In this document: positions 46,703 to 56,288 of the stretch, piece after piece | Layout of the letters: each line of letters opens with the position of its first letter | Numbering within the stretch: position 1 is the first letter of the stretch | NCBI GenBank assembly: GCA_002356635.1 | Contig: CP023454.1 | Coordinates: 310,001-374,000, forward strand | From: Rhodobacteraceae bacterium QY30 | GTDB taxonomy: Bacteria; Pseudomonadota; Alphaproteobacteria; Rhodobacterales; Rhodobacteraceae | Reading direction: 5' to 3' | Length of the DNA stretch: 64,000 nucleotides | Notes under the pieces: generated by a model | What the model was told of the DNA's origin: nothing | What the model saw: the letters and a program-made list of their open reading frames with translations, nothing else | Database searches by the model: none | Translations under genes and position numbers: made by a program

Positions 46703-47731
46703 ATGAAGACCAATCCGGGACGTTTCTTCGAAGATTACCGCATCGGCGAAGTGATCCGCCACGCGGTGCCGCGCACGCTTTCGGGCGGTGAACGGGCGCT
46801 GTACCACGCGCTTTATCCGGCGCGTCATGCGCTTTATTCATCGAATGAATTCGCGCGGTCCTGCGGGTTGGCGGCAGCGCCGATGGATGACCTGATCGCT
46901 TTCCACACCGTATTCGGCAAGACAGTGCCGGACATCAGCCTGAATGCCATCGCGAACCTGGGCTATGCCGAAGGCCGCTGGCTGGCGCCGGTGTTGCCGG
47001 GCGACACGATCCGTTCGGAGTCGACGGTGATCGGGCTGAAGGAAAATTCGAACGGCAAATCAGGTGTCGTCTATGTCCGTACCCGGGGGCTGAACCAGCG
47101 GAACGAGACGGTGCTGGAATATGTCCGGTGGGTGATGGTGCGGAAGAACCGCGAAACGCCAGCACCGGAAACCGTGGTGCCGGAACTGGCGAAAGCGGTC
47201 GCCGCCAAGGATCTGGTCGTGCCGGCGGGCCTGCGCTTCGACAGCTACGACTTCACCCTGGCTGGCGAGGCGCATCGCTGGGGCGACTACGCGGTGGGCG
47301 AAAAGATCGATCACGTCGATGGCGTGACGATCGAGGAAGCCGAGCACATGCTGGCCACGCGCCTGTGGCAGAACACCGCCAAGGTCCACTTCGACGCCAC
47401 CTTCCGCGACGATGGCAAGCGGCTGATCTATGGCGGTCACGTCATCAGCATGGCGCGCGCGCTGTCCTTCAACGGGCTGGCCAACGCCCAGATGATCGTG
47501 GCACTGAACGCGGGCGCCCACGCGAACCCGTGCTTCTCGGGCGATACCGTCAAGGCCTGGTCCGAGGTATTGGAAAAGGCGCCGACCGACGCGCACGGTG
47601 TGGGTGCGATCCGGCTGCGGCTTGTCGCGACGAAGCAGGGTGCAGCACAATTCGCCCTGAAGGGGGAAGACGGCAAATACGCCCCCGAGGTGCTTCTGGA
47701 CCTCGACTACTGGGCATTGATGCCGGTTTGA
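46703..47731 (+). CDS. mch: mesaconyl-CoA hydratase
   Basis: A 342-residue protein of two MaoC/hot-dog hydratase halves: the first about 1-160 (FFEDYRIGEV, then a long RTLSGGERALYHALYP segment), the second from about 185 (HRWGDYAVGEKIDHVDGVTIEEAEHM). Length and this N-terminus match the Rhodobacter enzyme that hydrates mesaconyl-C1-CoA to beta-methylmalyl-CoA in the ethylmalonyl-CoA pathway. ATG 46703 is the family start; the upstream frame is not coding. Confidence 0.9.
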   Translation: MKTNPGRFFEDYRIGEVIRHAVPRTLSGGERALYHALYPARHALYSSNEFARSCGLAAAPMDDLIAFHTVFGKTVPDISLNAIANLGYAEGRWLAPVLPGDTIRSESTVIGLKENSNGKSGVVYVRTRGLNQRNETVLEYVRWVMVRKNRETPAPETVVPELAKAVAAKDLVVPAGLRFDSYDFTLAGEAHRWGDYAVGEKIDHVDGVTIEEAEHMLATRLWQNTAKVHFDATFRDDGKRLIYGGHVISMARALSFNGLANAQMIVALNAGAHANPCFSGDTVKAWSEVLEKAPTDAHGVGAIRLRLVATKQGAAQFALKGEDGKYAPEVLLDLDYWALMPV

Positions 47732-47737
47732 GAAATT

Positions 47738-47768
47738 TGTGATCACGGCCACAAAAGTCGTGATCACA
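47738..47768. promoter_or_regulatory. paired GTGATCAC operator upstream of sdhC
   Basis: TGTGATCACG at 47738-47747 and CGTGATCACA at 47759-47768, again exactly 21 bp start to start, as upstream of sucC. It begins 6 bp after the mch stop and ends 135 bp before sdhC. A TTGGTC -35-like hexamer follows at 47821, at nearly the same distance from the pair as the TTGACA of sucC. Confidence 0.75.
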
Positions 47769-47903
47769 TCCGCAATAAAACTGCGACTCGCAGGGCGCGA
47801 AGATGACGGTCGGGCGTGACTTGGTCGGAAAAAGCGTTATTCAGGTCGCGCAAAGTTCAAGTGGTCCGTCTGAATCGGACCCGCCAGCGCAGAGGGATTC
47901 AGC

Positions 47904-48293
47904 ATGGCTGACCTAAACCGGGGCAAGCGCCCGCTGTCGCCTTTCATGATCGGGCCCTATTACCGCCCGCAGATGACCTCGATCAGTTCGATCCTGACGC
48001 GGATCACCGGCAACGCCCTGATCGTCACCTTCGCCCTGATCGTCTGGTGGCTGCTCGCCGCCGCGACAGGTCAGCATTACTTCAATTTCGTCAGCCACGT
48101 CCTGACCTCCTGGTTCGGCAAGCTGGTGATGCTGCTGTCGATCCTCGGGGTCTGGTACCACTTCCTGGCCGGTCTGCGGCACCTCTGGTACGACTCGGGC
48201 CGCGGACTGGACATCGAAACGGCCGAGAAGCTGGGCTGGGTTGTCATCATCGGTTCGGTCGTGCTGACCGTGCTGACCGTCGTCATCCTGTAA
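47904..48293 (+). CDS. sdhC: succinate dehydrogenase cytochrome b subunit
   Basis: A 129-residue membrane anchor with three helices. Seen: the N-terminal NRGKRPLSPFMIGPYY, SISSILTRITG (quinone-site Ser/Arg region) and HFLAGLRHLWYD, which carries the haem-ligating histidine. With SdhD it anchors the flavin and iron-sulfur subunits and reduces ubiquinone. AGAGGGA precedes the ATG; a small GGTCCG hairpin is in the leader at 47863-47881. Confidence 0.95.
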   Translation: MADLNRGKRPLSPFMIGPYYRPQMTSISSILTRITGNALIVTFALIVWWLLAAATGQHYFNFVSHVLTSWFGKLVMLLSILGVWYHFLAGLRHLWYDSGRGLDIETAEKLGWVVIIGSVVLTVLTVVIL

Positions 48294-48305
48294 GTGGGGG
48301 CCACC

Positions 48306-48692
48306 ATGCATTATCTGACCGACCGCAAGCGTGCGAACGGCCTGGGGTCCGCCAAATCCGGGACCGAACATTTCTACAGCATGCAGGTCAGCGCCGTGGC
48401 GCTGGCGATCCTGGTGCCGCTGTTCCTGTTCACCGTCGCGCCGCTGATCGGTGAGCCTTTCGAATATGTGTTGCGCCACCTGCGCCAGCCTTTCCGCGCT
48501 GTGATCACAGGTCTGACGCTGGTCGTCGGCCTGGTTCACTTCAAGAATGGTGCGCGTGTCATGATCGAGGACTACACCCAGGGCGCCACGCGCAAGGCGC
48601 TGATCTTCATCGCCGCCGCCATCGCCTATGTGCTGATGGCCGCCGGGCTATTCGCGCTCATCCGCATCTCGCTCTCGTCTGTCCCTTTCTGA
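48306..48692 (+). CDS. sdhD: succinate dehydrogenase membrane anchor subunit
   Basis: A 128-residue protein with three membrane helices. Typical segments are [20 protein letters not shown], where the histidine is a candidate haem ligand region, and [18 protein letters not shown]. The start is ATG 48306 with GGGGG upstream, not the in-frame GTG right after the sdhC stop. It lies 12 bp after sdhC and 10 bp before sdhA. A perfect TGTGATCACA occurs inside the gene at 48500-48509. Confidence 0.95.
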   Translation: MHYLTDRKRANGLGSAKSGTEHFYSMQVSAVALAILVPLFLFTVAPLIGEPFEYVLRHLRQPFRAVITGLTLVVGLVHFKNGARVMIEDYTQGATRKALIFIAAAIAYVLMAAGLFALIRISLSSVPF

Positions 48693-48702
48693 GGCCCCGA
48701 AC

Positions 48703-50505
48703 ATGGCAAGCTACGCTTACGAAACGCATGAATACGACGTTGTCGTGGTCGGCGCCGGGGGCTCGGGCCTGCGGGCGACCCTCGGCATGGCCGAACAGGG
48801 GTTGAAGACCGCCTGCGTCACCAAGGTGTTCCCGACCCGCAGCCACACCGTGGCCGCGCAGGGCGGCATCGCCGCCAGCCTGTCGAACATGGGGCCGGAC
48901 AACTGGCAGTGGCACATGTACGACACCGTGAAGGGCTCGGACTGGCTGGGCGACACGGATGCGATGGAATACCTCGCCCGTGAAGCACCGAAGGCGGTTT
49001 ACGAACTGGAACATTACGGCGTGCCGTTTTCGCGCACCGAAGAGGGCAAGATCTACCAGCGTCCGTTCGGCGGCCACACCACCGAATTCGGCGAAGGCCC
49101 CCCCGTGCAGCGCACCTGCGCCGCGGCGGACCGGACCGGCCACGCGATCCTGCACACGCTTTATGGCCAGAGCCTGAAGCACAACGCGGAATTCTACATC
49201 GAATATTTCGCGCTGGACCTGATCATCACCGACGGGCGCTGCACCGGCGTGGTGGCGTGGAAACTGGACGACGGCACCATCCACGTCTTCAACGCCAAGA
49301 TGGTCGTTCTGGCCACGGGCGGCTATGGCCGCGCCTATTTCAGCGCCACGTCGGCCCATACCTGCACCGGTGACGGCGGCGGGATGGTGGCCCGCGCGGG
49401 CCTGCCGCTGCAGGACATGGAATTCGTGCAGTTCCACCCGACCGGCATCTACGGGTCGGGCTGCCTGATCACCGAAGGCGCACGCGGCGAGGGCGGATAC
49501 CTCACCAACTCGAACGGTGAGCGGTTCATGGAACGCTACGCGCCGACCTACAAGGATCTTGCGTCGCGGGACGTCGTGTCGCGCTGCATCACGATCGAGA
49601 TCCGCGAAGGCCGGGGCGTGGGCGAAAACAAGGACCACATGCACCTGAACCTGTCGCATATTCCGCCCGAAACGCTGCATGAACGGCTGCCGGGCATTTC
49701 GGAATCGGCGAAGATCTTTGCGGGCGTGGACGTGACGAAAGAGCCGATCCCGATCCTGCCAACGGTCCATTACAACATGGGCGGCATCCCCACCAACTAC
49801 TGGGGCGAGGTGCTGAACCCGCAGCCGGGCAACCCCGACAACGTCTTCCCCGGCCTGATGGCAGTGGGCGAAGCGGGCTGTGCAAGCGTGCACGGGGCGA
49901 ACCGTCTGGGCTCGAACAGCCTGATCGACCTTGTGGTCTTTGGCCGCGCTGCCGCCCTGCGCGCGGGTGAGATCGTCAATCCCAAGGAACGCAACGCGCC
50001 GGTCAACAAACCCGCCGTCGATGCGATCCTTGATCGCTTCGACACCTTCCGCAACGCCAATGGCTCAATTTCCACCGCTGACCTGCGGCTGGAAATGCAG
50101 CGCACCATGCAGGCCGACGCGGCGGTATTCCGCACCGACAAGACGCTGGCCGAAGGCGTTGACAAGATGAAGGCCGTTGCCGCCAAGATGAAGGACCTGA
50201 AGGTCACCGACCGGTCCCTGATCTGGAACAGCGACCTGATGGAGACGCTGGAACTGGCGAACCTGATGCCGAATGCGCTGGCCACGATCGTTGCGGCCGA
50301 AGCCCGCAAGGAAAGCCGGGGCGCTCATGCGCACGAGGATTACCCGGACCGGGACGATGCCAACTGGCGCAAGCACAGCCTGGCCTGGGTTGAGGGCAAT
50401 CAGGTGCGTCTGGACTATCGTCCTGTGCACCTTGATCCGCTGACGACCGAAGATCAGGGCGGGATCGACCTGAAGAAGATCGCCCCCAAGGCCCGCGTCT
50501 ACTGA
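48703..50505 (+). CDS. sdhA: succinate dehydrogenase flavoprotein subunit
   Basis: A 600-residue subunit. The FAD motif is [13 protein letters not shown]48 in [10 protein letters not shown] binds FAD covalently. [21 protein letters not shown], read as the substrate region, and [18 protein letters not shown] further on are fully typical. It oxidises succinate to fumarate on the cytoplasmic face. An unrelated lipoprotein gene begins at the base after its stop codon. Confidence 0.97.
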   Translation: MASYAYETHEYDVVVVGAGGSGLRATLGMAEQGLKTACVTKVFPTRSHTVAAQGGIAASLSNMGPDNWQWHMYDTVKGSDWLGDTDAMEYLAREAPKAVYELEHYGVPFSRTEEGKIYQRPFGGHTTEFGEGPPVQRTCAAADRTGHAILHTLYGQSLKHNAEFYIEYFALDLIITDGRCTGVVAWKLDDGTIHVFNAKMVVLATGGYGRAYFSATSAHTCTGDGGGMVARAGLPLQDMEFVQFHPTGIYGSGCLITEGARGEGGYLTNSNGERFMERYAPTYKDLASRDVVSRCITIEIREGRGVGENKDHMHLNLSHIPPETLHERLPGISESAKIFAGVDVTKEPIPILPTVHYNMGGIPTNYWGEVLNPQPGNPDNVFPGLMAVGEAGCASVHGANRLGSNSLIDLVVFGRAAALRAGEIVNPKERNAPVNKPAVDAILDRFDTFRNANGSISTADLRLEMQRTMQADAAVFRTDKTLAEGVDKMKAVAAKMKDLKVTDRSLIWNSDLMETLELANLMPNALATIVAAEARKESRGAHAHEDYPDRDDANWRKHSLAWVEGNQVRLDYRPVHLDPLTTEDQGGIDLKKIAPKARVY

Positions 50506-50805
50506 ATGCGTGGCGGGCTTGCAGGACTGATCGGGATCGGGGCGGCCTTGGCCGCCTGCGGTCCCGTGTCGGTCGAGCAGGCCGAGCGCTATTGCCTGGA
50601 ACGGGCGCGGGGCACCCTGCATCCGCGCGGCACGGTTGAAGTCGGCGGGTCGACCGCCGGTCCGGTTGCCCGGGTGGAGCTGGATGTGTCGTCGGATTTC
50701 CTTGCAGGGCGCGATCCATCGGCGGTCTACCAAAGCTGCATTATCCGCAAGACCGGTCAGGCGCCCCGCCAGCCGCTTTATTCGATTCCGGGCTGGAGGG
50801 GCTGA
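50506..50805 (+). CDS. small lipoprotein of unknown function inside the sdh operon (99 aa)
   Basis: Starts at the first base after the sdhA stop. A lipoprotein signal (LIGIGAALAACG, lipidated Cys about residue 18) is followed by about 80 residues containing two further cysteines (ERYCLERA and YQSCIIRK), possibly a disulfide pair, and several beta-type strands. No family recognised. The position argues for co-translation with sdhA. Its stop overlaps the next small frame (TGATG). Confidence 0.7.
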   Translation: MRGGLAGLIGIGAALAACGPVSVEQAERYCLERARGTLHPRGTVEVGGSTAGPVARVELDVSSDFLAGRDPSAVYQSCIIRKTGQAPRQPLYSIPGWRG

Positions 50806-50912
50806 TGATGGCCGACCTTGCCCGCAGACAGAAACCCGGCGCGAGCCTGTTTCCCAGGGCCGACACCGCGTCACAGAACACCTGCGCACAGCAGATCAGA
50901 GCTGAGGAATAG
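50805..50912 (+). CDS. possible 35-aa protein between lipoprotein gene and sdhB
   Basis: ATG at 50805 overlaps the lipoprotein stop (TGATG) and has GGAGGGG at ideal spacing; the frame ends TAG at 50910-50912, two bases before sdhB. The product is basic and hydrophilic with one cysteine and no membrane segment. The tight fit between two genes and the good ribosome binding site favour a real gene or a coupling peptide that delivers ribosomes to sdhB. Confidence 0.45.
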   Translation: MMADLARRQKPGASLFPRADTASQNTCAQQIRAEE

Positions 50913-50914
50913 CC

Positions 50915-51691
50915 ATGGTCCAGTTTTCGCTTCCCAAGAACTCCCAGGTCCGTGTCGGCAAGACCTGGCCGAAGCCGGACGGCAAGAACGTCCGCAAGTT
51001 CAAGATCTACCGCTGGGACCCCGACACCGGGGAAAATCCGCGGGTCGACACCTATTTCATCGACATGGACAAGTGCGGCCCGATGATCCTGGACGCGCTG
51101 ATCAAGATCAAGAACGAGATCGACCCGACGCTGACCTTCCGCCGGTCCTGCCGTGAAGGCATCTGCGGGTCGTGCGCGATGAACATCGACGGGATCAACA
51201 CTCTGGCCTGTATCTACGGCACCGATGAGGTGAAGGGCGACGTGCGGATCTACCCGCTGCCGCACATGCCGGTGATCAAGGACCTGATCCCCGACCTGAC
51301 GCTGTTCTATGCGCAGCACGCGTCGATCATGCCGTGGCTGGAAACCAAGACCAACCGCCCGGCCAAGGAATGGCGCCAGTCGATCGAAGATCGCAAGAAG
51401 CTGGACGGCCTGTATGAATGCGTGATGTGCGCCAGCTGCTCGACCGCCTGCCCAAGCTACTGGTGGAACAGCGACCGCTACCTTGGCCCCGCCGCGCTGC
51501 TGCATGCCTACCGCTGGATCATCGATAGCCGCGATGAAGCGACGGGCGAGCGGCTGGATCAGCTTGAAGATCCGTTCAAGCTGTATCGTTGCCACACGAT
51601 CATGAACTGCACCAAGACCTGCCCCAAGGGCCTGAACCCGGCCAAGGCGATTGCCGAGATCAAGAAGCTGATGGTCGAACGGCACGTCTGA
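50915..51691 (+). CDS. sdhB: succinate dehydrogenase iron-sulfur subunit
   Basis: A 258-residue subunit with three cluster motifs: [2Fe-2S] in [12 protein letters not shown] plus a later Cys, [4Fe-4S] in [12 protein letters not shown], and [3Fe-4S]/[4Fe-4S] in [14 protein letters not shown]. It transfers electrons from SdhA to the membrane quinone site. It is the last gene of the operon, followed by a strong terminator. Confidence 0.97.
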   Translation: MVQFSLPKNSQVRVGKTWPKPDGKNVRKFKIYRWDPDTGENPRVDTYFIDMDKCGPMILDALIKIKNEIDPTLTFRRSCREGICGSCAMNIDGINTLACIYGTDEVKGDVRIYPLPHMPVIKDLIPDLTLFYAQHASIMPWLETKTNRPAKEWRQSIEDRKKLDGLYECVMCASCSTACPSYWWNSDRYLGPAALLHAYRWIIDSRDEATGERLDQLEDPFKLYRCHTIMNCTKTCPKGLNPAKAIAEIKKLMVERHV

Positions 51692-51712
51692 TTTCGCATC
51701 GCGGACCTGATC

Positions 51713-51740
51713 GAAAGCCCCGGCATCGTCCGGGGCTTTC
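51713..51740 (+). terminator. intrinsic terminator of the sdh operon
   Basis: Perfect 11-bp stem GAAAGCCCCGG / CCGGGGCTTTC with a 6-base loop, 22 bp past sdhB, followed by GCATATCTT. Confidence 0.85.
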
Positions 51741-51800
51741 GCATATCTTGCCCCCGCGTGCAGGCTTCTCATTCCGTCCGTCCCGTGTCACACCGGTTTC

Positions 51801-52013
51801 ATGCCGATCCTGCTTGTCGTCCTGGCCCTTTCCGTGCTGCTTTATCTCTGGATATCGCGGCGCAACTCGACCCTGACCCGCACCTGCCGGTGGCGGCTTG
51901 ACACAAGCCTTGGGACCGGTGGTTATCGCTGTGCCGCCTGCGGGGCCACCACCCGGACCGACGGCCGCCCCCCGCGCGACTGCCTGCGCCCCGACCGGAG
52001 CACGCTGCCATGA
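51801..52013 (+). CDS. small membrane protein with a zinc-ribbon-like tail (70 aa)
   Basis: An N-terminal membrane helix (ILLVVLALSVLLYLWI) is followed by a basic segment and YRCAACGATTRT, then a further cysteine (DCLRP). With the Cys at about residue 29 (RTCRWR), this could form a zinc-binding ribbon. Similar short proteins with a CRWR...YRCAACG layout are, as I recall, frequent in Rhodobacteraceae and uncharacterised. Its stop overlaps the start of the DUF1989 gene (ATGA). Confidence 0.6.
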   Translation: MPILLVVLALSVLLYLWISRRNSTLTRTCRWRLDTSLGTGGYRCAACGATTRTDGRPPRDCLRPDRSTLP

Positions 52014-52876
52014 AGCCGACGCATCCCGACACCGCCGCCCCGGCCGACGCCGCCGAGCGCCGCAATATCCGGCCCGTAATCTGCTATCCAGTCGAAACCC
52101 TGCCACCGGCCGACATGGACCGATACCGTGCCCTGCGCGCCGGCCTGACGCCTCACTCCAGCATCCTGGTTCCCGCGCGCGAGGCCCGGTGCTTCCACGT
52201 CCCCGCTGGCCATGTCTTCCGCATCCGGTCGGTCGAGGGGCCGCAGGTGGGCGACCTGAACCTGTGGAATGCCCATGATTTGTCCGAACGGTTCTATTCA
52301 GGCAAGACCAGGGCGCTGCACGGGACGCACCTGTCGACAGGCGACCGGATGTGGTCGTCCTTCCCGCACCTGCGGCCGATGGCGACCGTGATCCACGACA
52401 CGCTCGACTGGTACGGCTTTGACGAATACGGTGGCTCGGTCCATGACGTGATCGGCACCCGCTGCGATCCCTACACGCACAACCTTCTCAGCCACGGCGG
52501 CCAGTATCACCACTGCTGCCATTCGAACCTGACGCGAGCCCTGTCGGATGAAACGGGCCTGCCGCTGCATGTCGCGGAACAGCATGTCCATGACGTTCTG
52601 AACGTTTTCATGTGCACCGGCTTTACCCGCGACACGGGGCAGTATTTCATGAAGGCAAGCCCGGTGCGCCCCGGCGACCATCTGGAATTCCTGGCCGAGA
52701 TCGACCTTCTGGGTGCGCTGTCGGCCTGTCCCGGCGGGGATTGTTCGGCCGAACATTCCAGCGATGCCGCCGCTTGCCACCCGCTGCTGGTCGAAGTCCT
52801 GGCGCCGGCCCCCGGTGCGCTGGACAGCTGGACCCCTCCGCCCGCCAACGGATACGATCGCAGCCACGGCCGTTGA
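52010..52876 (+). CDS. DUF1989 / urea carboxylase-associated family protein
   Basis: A 288-residue cytoplasmic protein. Family features are VPAGHVFRIRSVEGPQVGDLNLWN, HLSTGDRMWSS, GTRCDPYTHN, CHSNLTRAL, and MKASPVRPGDHLEFLAEIDL, ending with SACPGGDCS. In characterised cases paired DUF1989 proteins form a carboxyguanidine deiminase beside guanidine/urea carboxylase, and others are called aminomethyltransferase-like. Here there is one copy and no carboxylase gene nearby, so the substrate is open. It is coupled to the zinc-ribbon peptide gene. Confidence 0.8.
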   Translation: MKPTHPDTAAPADAAERRNIRPVICYPVETLPPADMDRYRALRAGLTPHSSILVPAREARCFHVPAGHVFRIRSVEGPQVGDLNLWNAHDLSERFYSGKTRALHGTHLSTGDRMWSSFPHLRPMATVIHDTLDWYGFDEYGGSVHDVIGTRCDPYTHNLLSHGGQYHHCCHSNLTRALSDETGLPLHVAEQHVHDVLNVFMCTGFTRDTGQYFMKASPVRPGDHLEFLAEIDLLGALSACPGGDCSAEHSSDAAACHPLLVEVLAPAPGALDSWTPPPANGYDRSHGR

Positions 52877-52909
52877 TCGGCGGCGCACGGGCGACGCGGC
52901 GGTCCGCTT

Positions 52910-54514
52910 TCAGGTCGGTGCCCGTGTCAGCCTGCGGGAAGGTGCCATTTCCGATGGAATCCTGGGCGTGGCGGCGACAAGGCGGCGGGTCTGATCGTGA
53001 ACCGGCGCTGCGAAGACGCGCCCTGTCGGGCCTTCCTCGACGATCCGGCCCGCCTGCATGATCAGCACGCGGTCCGTGACCTGGCGCACCACCGACAGAT
53101 CGTGGCTGATGAACAGGTAGGACAGACCGTGGTCCTGTTGCAGGCCGGCCAGCAGGTCAAGGATCTGCGCCCTCACCCGCAGGTCCAGCGCCGAAACCGG
53201 CTCATCCAGGACAAGCAGCCGCGGACGGGTGATCAGCGCCCGGGCAATGGCAATGCGCTGGCGCTGGCCCCCTGAAAATTCGTGGATGTATTTCCCCGCA
53301 TCTTCCGGTGTCAGGCCGACCTCGCTCAGGGCCTCGGCCACCCGGTCCTGCGCATCGGGGGGCTGGCCCGTCAGATGGAAGGGTTCGGCCACAAGGCGCC
53401 CGACCGTCCAGCGCGGGTCGAAACTGCCGTAGGGATCCTGGAACACCATCTGCATTCCGGCCCGCACGGCGCGCGGCATGTTCGGGCCGACGGTATGGCC
53501 GTCCAGCCGGATCTTGCCGCCCTGCAACGGATCCAACCCCAGAATCGCGCGGGTCAGCGTGGACTTGCCGCAACCGCTTTCGCCCACAAGGCCGACGCTT
53601 TCCCCCCTGGCGATCGTCAGGCTGACGTGATCGACGGCCCGCACAATCGGCAGCGGCCCGAAGGGGCGGGGGCGGGGCAGACGGTAATCGCGTACTGCCC
53701 GGTCCACGGTCAGCAGCGGCTTGTCCCGGGGTGGCGCGGCGCGGGGCGGGATGTGGCTTGCGGCGGCGAACAGGTGGCGGGTGTAGTCCTGCGCGCGGGT
53801 GCGGAACACCGCTTCCGTCGCGCCCTGTTCGACGATCCGCCCCTGCCGCATGACCGCGACGGAATCGGTGCGCTCGGCCACCACCGCCAGGTCATGGGTG
53901 ATCAGCAGCAGCGCCATGCCCTGTTCGTCGACCAGCCCCCCCAACAGGTCAAGGATCTGCGCCTGAGTCGTCACATCCAGCGCCGTCGTCGGTTCGTCCG
54001 CGATCAGCAGGGCGGGCCGCAGCGCCACCGCCATCGCGATGGCAACCCGCTGGCGCTGGCCGCCGGACAATTCGTGCGGATAGCGGTCAAGGCTGATGCG
54101 GTCGGCGGGCAGCCCGACGCGGTCCAGCCTTTCGCGGGCGGCGGCGCGGGCCTCGCGGCGGGACAGGCCGGTGTGGATGCGCAGCGTCTCGGCCACCTGG
54201 TTGCCGATGGTCATCACGGGATTGAGCGCCGTCATCGGTTCCTGGAAGATCATGCCGATATCGCGCCCGCGCAGCCGGCACAGCGCCGCTTCTGGCAGGG
54301 CAAACAGATCCTGGCCCTGGAACCGTGCACTTCCGGCAGCCACGGCGCCCCGCGGCAAAAGACCCATCAGCGCCAGCGCGGTCATCGACTTGCCCGAGCC
54401 GCTTTCACCGACCAGCCCGAAGACCTGACCCTGCGTCATGTCGAAGGAAACTCCGGACAGGATCGGGGTGCTGTGGATCGCGACGGACAGCCCTTGGACG
54501 GACAAGAGCGTCAT
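52910..54514 (-). CDS. dipeptide/oligopeptide-type ABC transporter, fused double ATPase
   Basis: A 534-residue protein joining two ATPase domains (about 1-255 and 268-520). Walker A motifs are GESGSGKS and GESGCGKS; signatures are LSGGQRQR and FSGGQRQR. Both halves have the C-terminal oligopeptide-type extension. It is the last gene of a three-gene operon and its start overlaps the permease stop (ATGA). It powers import of peptides, nickel, or a related solute. No periplasmic binding protein is encoded beside it. Confidence 0.92.
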   Translation of the reverse strand: MTLLSVQGLSVAIHSTPILSGVSFDMTQGQVFGLVGESGSGKSMTALALMGLLPRGAVAAGSARFQGQDLFALPEAALCRLRGRDIGMIFQEPMTALNPVMTIGNQVAETLRIHTGLSRREARAAARERLDRVGLPADRISLDRYPHELSGGQRQRVAIAMAVALRPALLIADEPTTALDVTTQAQILDLLGGLVDEQGMALLLITHDLAVVAERTDSVAVMRQGRIVEQGATEAVFRTRAQDYTRHLFAAASHIPPRAAPPRDKPLLTVDRAVRDYRLPRPRPFGPLPIVRAVDHVSLTIARGESVGLVGESGCGKSTLTRAILGLDPLQGGKIRLDGHTVGPNMPRAVRAGMQMVFQDPYGSFDPRWTVGRLVAEPFHLTGQPPDAQDRVAEALSEVGLTPEDAGKYIHEFSGGQRQRIAIARALITRPRLLVLDEPVSALDLRVRAQILDLLAGLQQDHGLSYLFISHDLSVVRQVTDRVLIMQAGRIVEEGPTGRVFAAPVHDQTRRLVAATPRIPSEMAPSRRLTRAPT

Positions 54515-55323
54515 CGCGCCCGCCTTAGCCTGGGGTCCAGCGCATCGCGCAGGCCGTCCCCGGCAAGATTGAGGCCGAGCACCGTCAGCACGATGGCCAG
54601 GCCCGGAAAGATCGCGACATGGGGCGCGATGGCGAACAGGGTCTGCGCCTCGGCCAGCATCCGGCCCCAGCTGGGGGTGGGGGGCTGCGCGCCAAGGCCC
54701 ACATAGCTCAGCCCCGCTTCGGCCAGGATGCCAAGGCTGAACTGTATGGTGCCCTGCACGATCAGAAGGTTCATGAGGTTGGGGAGCAGGTGTTCCAGCG
54801 AAATCCGCGCCGCGCCCTTTCCGGCGATGCGGGCGGCGCGGACATAGTCCAGCGTCCAGAGCGGCAGGGCACCCGCCCGGGTCACGCGGGCAAAGACAGG
54901 GATATTGAAGATGCCGATCGCCAGGATCGCGTTGATGGCCGAAGGGCCGAAGACGGCTGTGATCAGGATGGCGATCACCAGTGACGGAAAGGCGAAGATC
55001 AGGTCGTTTCCGCGCATGATCGCCTGGTCCAGACCCGAACCACTGACCGCCGCCGCCCAAAGCCCCAGCGGCACGCCGAAAGCCATGCCAATTCCCACCG
55101 CCACCAACGCCACCGCGATAGTCGTGCGCGCACCGACCATCAGCATCGACAGGATGTCGCGGCCGAACTGGTCTGTGCCCAGCCAATGCTTGGGTGAGGG
55201 AGGGTTCAGCTTGTCGGCAAGGGCCATCGCCTGAATGTCATGGGGCGTCCAGATGGCCGACACCAGGGCCAGGGCCAGCGCCATTCCGGCCAGCAGCAGG
55301 CCAAGTGTCAGTGAAACCCTCAT
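54511..55323 (-). CDS. ABC transporter permease (DppC-like)
   Basis: A 270-residue permease with six membrane helices. The N-terminal motif HWLGTDQFGRDILSMLMVGAR is the hallmark of the DppC/OppC group; the ATPase-contact EAA loop is DYVRAARIAGKGAARISLEHLLPN. It overlaps its neighbours by 4 bp on both sides (ATGA). Confidence 0.93.
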   Translation of the reverse strand: MRVSLTLGLLLAGMALALALVSAIWTPHDIQAMALADKLNPPSPKHWLGTDQFGRDILSMLMVGARTTIAVALVAVGIGMAFGVPLGLWAAAVSGSGLDQAIMRGNDLIFAFPSLVIAILITAVFGPSAINAILAIGIFNIPVFARVTRAGALPLWTLDYVRAARIAGKGAARISLEHLLPNLMNLLIVQGTIQFSLGILAEAGLSYVGLGAQPPTPSWGRMLAEAQTLFAIAPHVAIFPGLAIVLTVLGLNLAGDGLRDALDPRLRRAR

Positions 55324-56264
55324 CCCTGCCGCCGGAGGCGCGGGTCGGCCAGCGCATAGGTCAGGTCGACCAGGAAGGTCACGGCGATCACCGCAAAGAC
55401 CAGCAGCATCACTACGCTTTCCACCACAATCAGGTCGCGCTGGGTGATGGCCTGGAAGGTCAGGCGTCCAAGACCGGGCAGGTAGAAGACATTTTCGATG
55501 ATGATTGCCCCCGCCAGCAGGAACGAAAACTGCATCCCGAGGATGGTCAGCGTGGGAATCAGCGCATTGCGGAAGGCATGTCGCAGGATCGTCTGGCTGC
55601 GGCTGAGGCCCTTGGCGCGGGCGGTGCGGATGTAATCCTGGTCCAGCGTCTCGATCAGGGCCGAGCGCAGGACGCGCGCCAGGATCGCCGCTTGCGGAAG
55701 GGCCAGCGCGATGGCGGGCAGGGTCAGCGCCTTCAGCGCGGCGGCGGGATCGGACCACCCGGGGAAGCCGCCCGCCGGAAACCAGCGCAGGCGAACGGCC
55801 AGCACCAGGACCAGCAGCATCGCGAACCAGAAGTTCGGCAGGGCCACGCCCACCTGTGCCACACCCATCGTCGCAAGGTCCGGCACCCGGCCCCGCCGCA
55901 CCGCCGCCAGTAGCCCCACCGGAACCGCGACGGCCATCGCCAGCACCAGCGCATAAAGGGCCAGCGGCAGGGACACGACGATTCGGTCGGCGATCAGGTC
56001 TGCCACCGGCACCTTGTAGGTGTAGGACGTGCCGAAATCCCCCGTCAGCATCCCGCCAAGCCAGTGCAGGTAGCGCAGCGGCAGGGGATCGTTCAGCCCC
56101 ATCTGGTCCCGCAATGCCGCGATGGTTTCGGGCCGGGCATTCAACCCCAGCATGAAGCTGGCCGGATCGCCGGGGATCACCTCGATCATGGCAAAGATCA
56201 CCAGGCTGGCGACGACCAGGCTGAGGATCAGCGAGAGCATCTGCCGCAGGATGTAACGCGTCAT
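55320..56264 (-). CDS. ABC transporter permease (DppB-like)
   Basis: A 314-residue permease with six helices. Seen: the RYILRQMLSLILSLVVASLVIF start, IPGDPASFMLG, and the EAA loop DYIRTARAKGLSRSQTILRHAFRNALIP, then FYLPGLGRLTFQAI. It is the first gene of the operon. Upstream, 24 bp away on the same strand, is deoD, so the transporter may be co-transcribed with nucleoside metabolism; a nucleoside or peptide substrate is possible. Confidence 0.93.
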   Translation of the reverse strand: MTRYILRQMLSLILSLVVASLVIFAMIEVIPGDPASFMLGLNARPETIAALRDQMGLNDPLPLRYLHWLGGMLTGDFGTSYTYKVPVADLIADRIVVSLPLALYALVLAMAVAVPVGLLAAVRRGRVPDLATMGVAQVGVALPNFWFAMLLVLVLAVRLRWFPAGGFPGWSDPAAALKALTLPAIALALPQAAILARVLRSALIETLDQDYIRTARAKGLSRSQTILRHAFRNALIPTLTILGMQFSFLLAGAIIIENVFYLPGLGRLTFQAITQRDLIVVESVVMLLVFAVIAVTFLVDLTYALADPRLRRQG

Positions 56265-56288
56265 GATCCCTCCGGGTGGACCGCCGCG

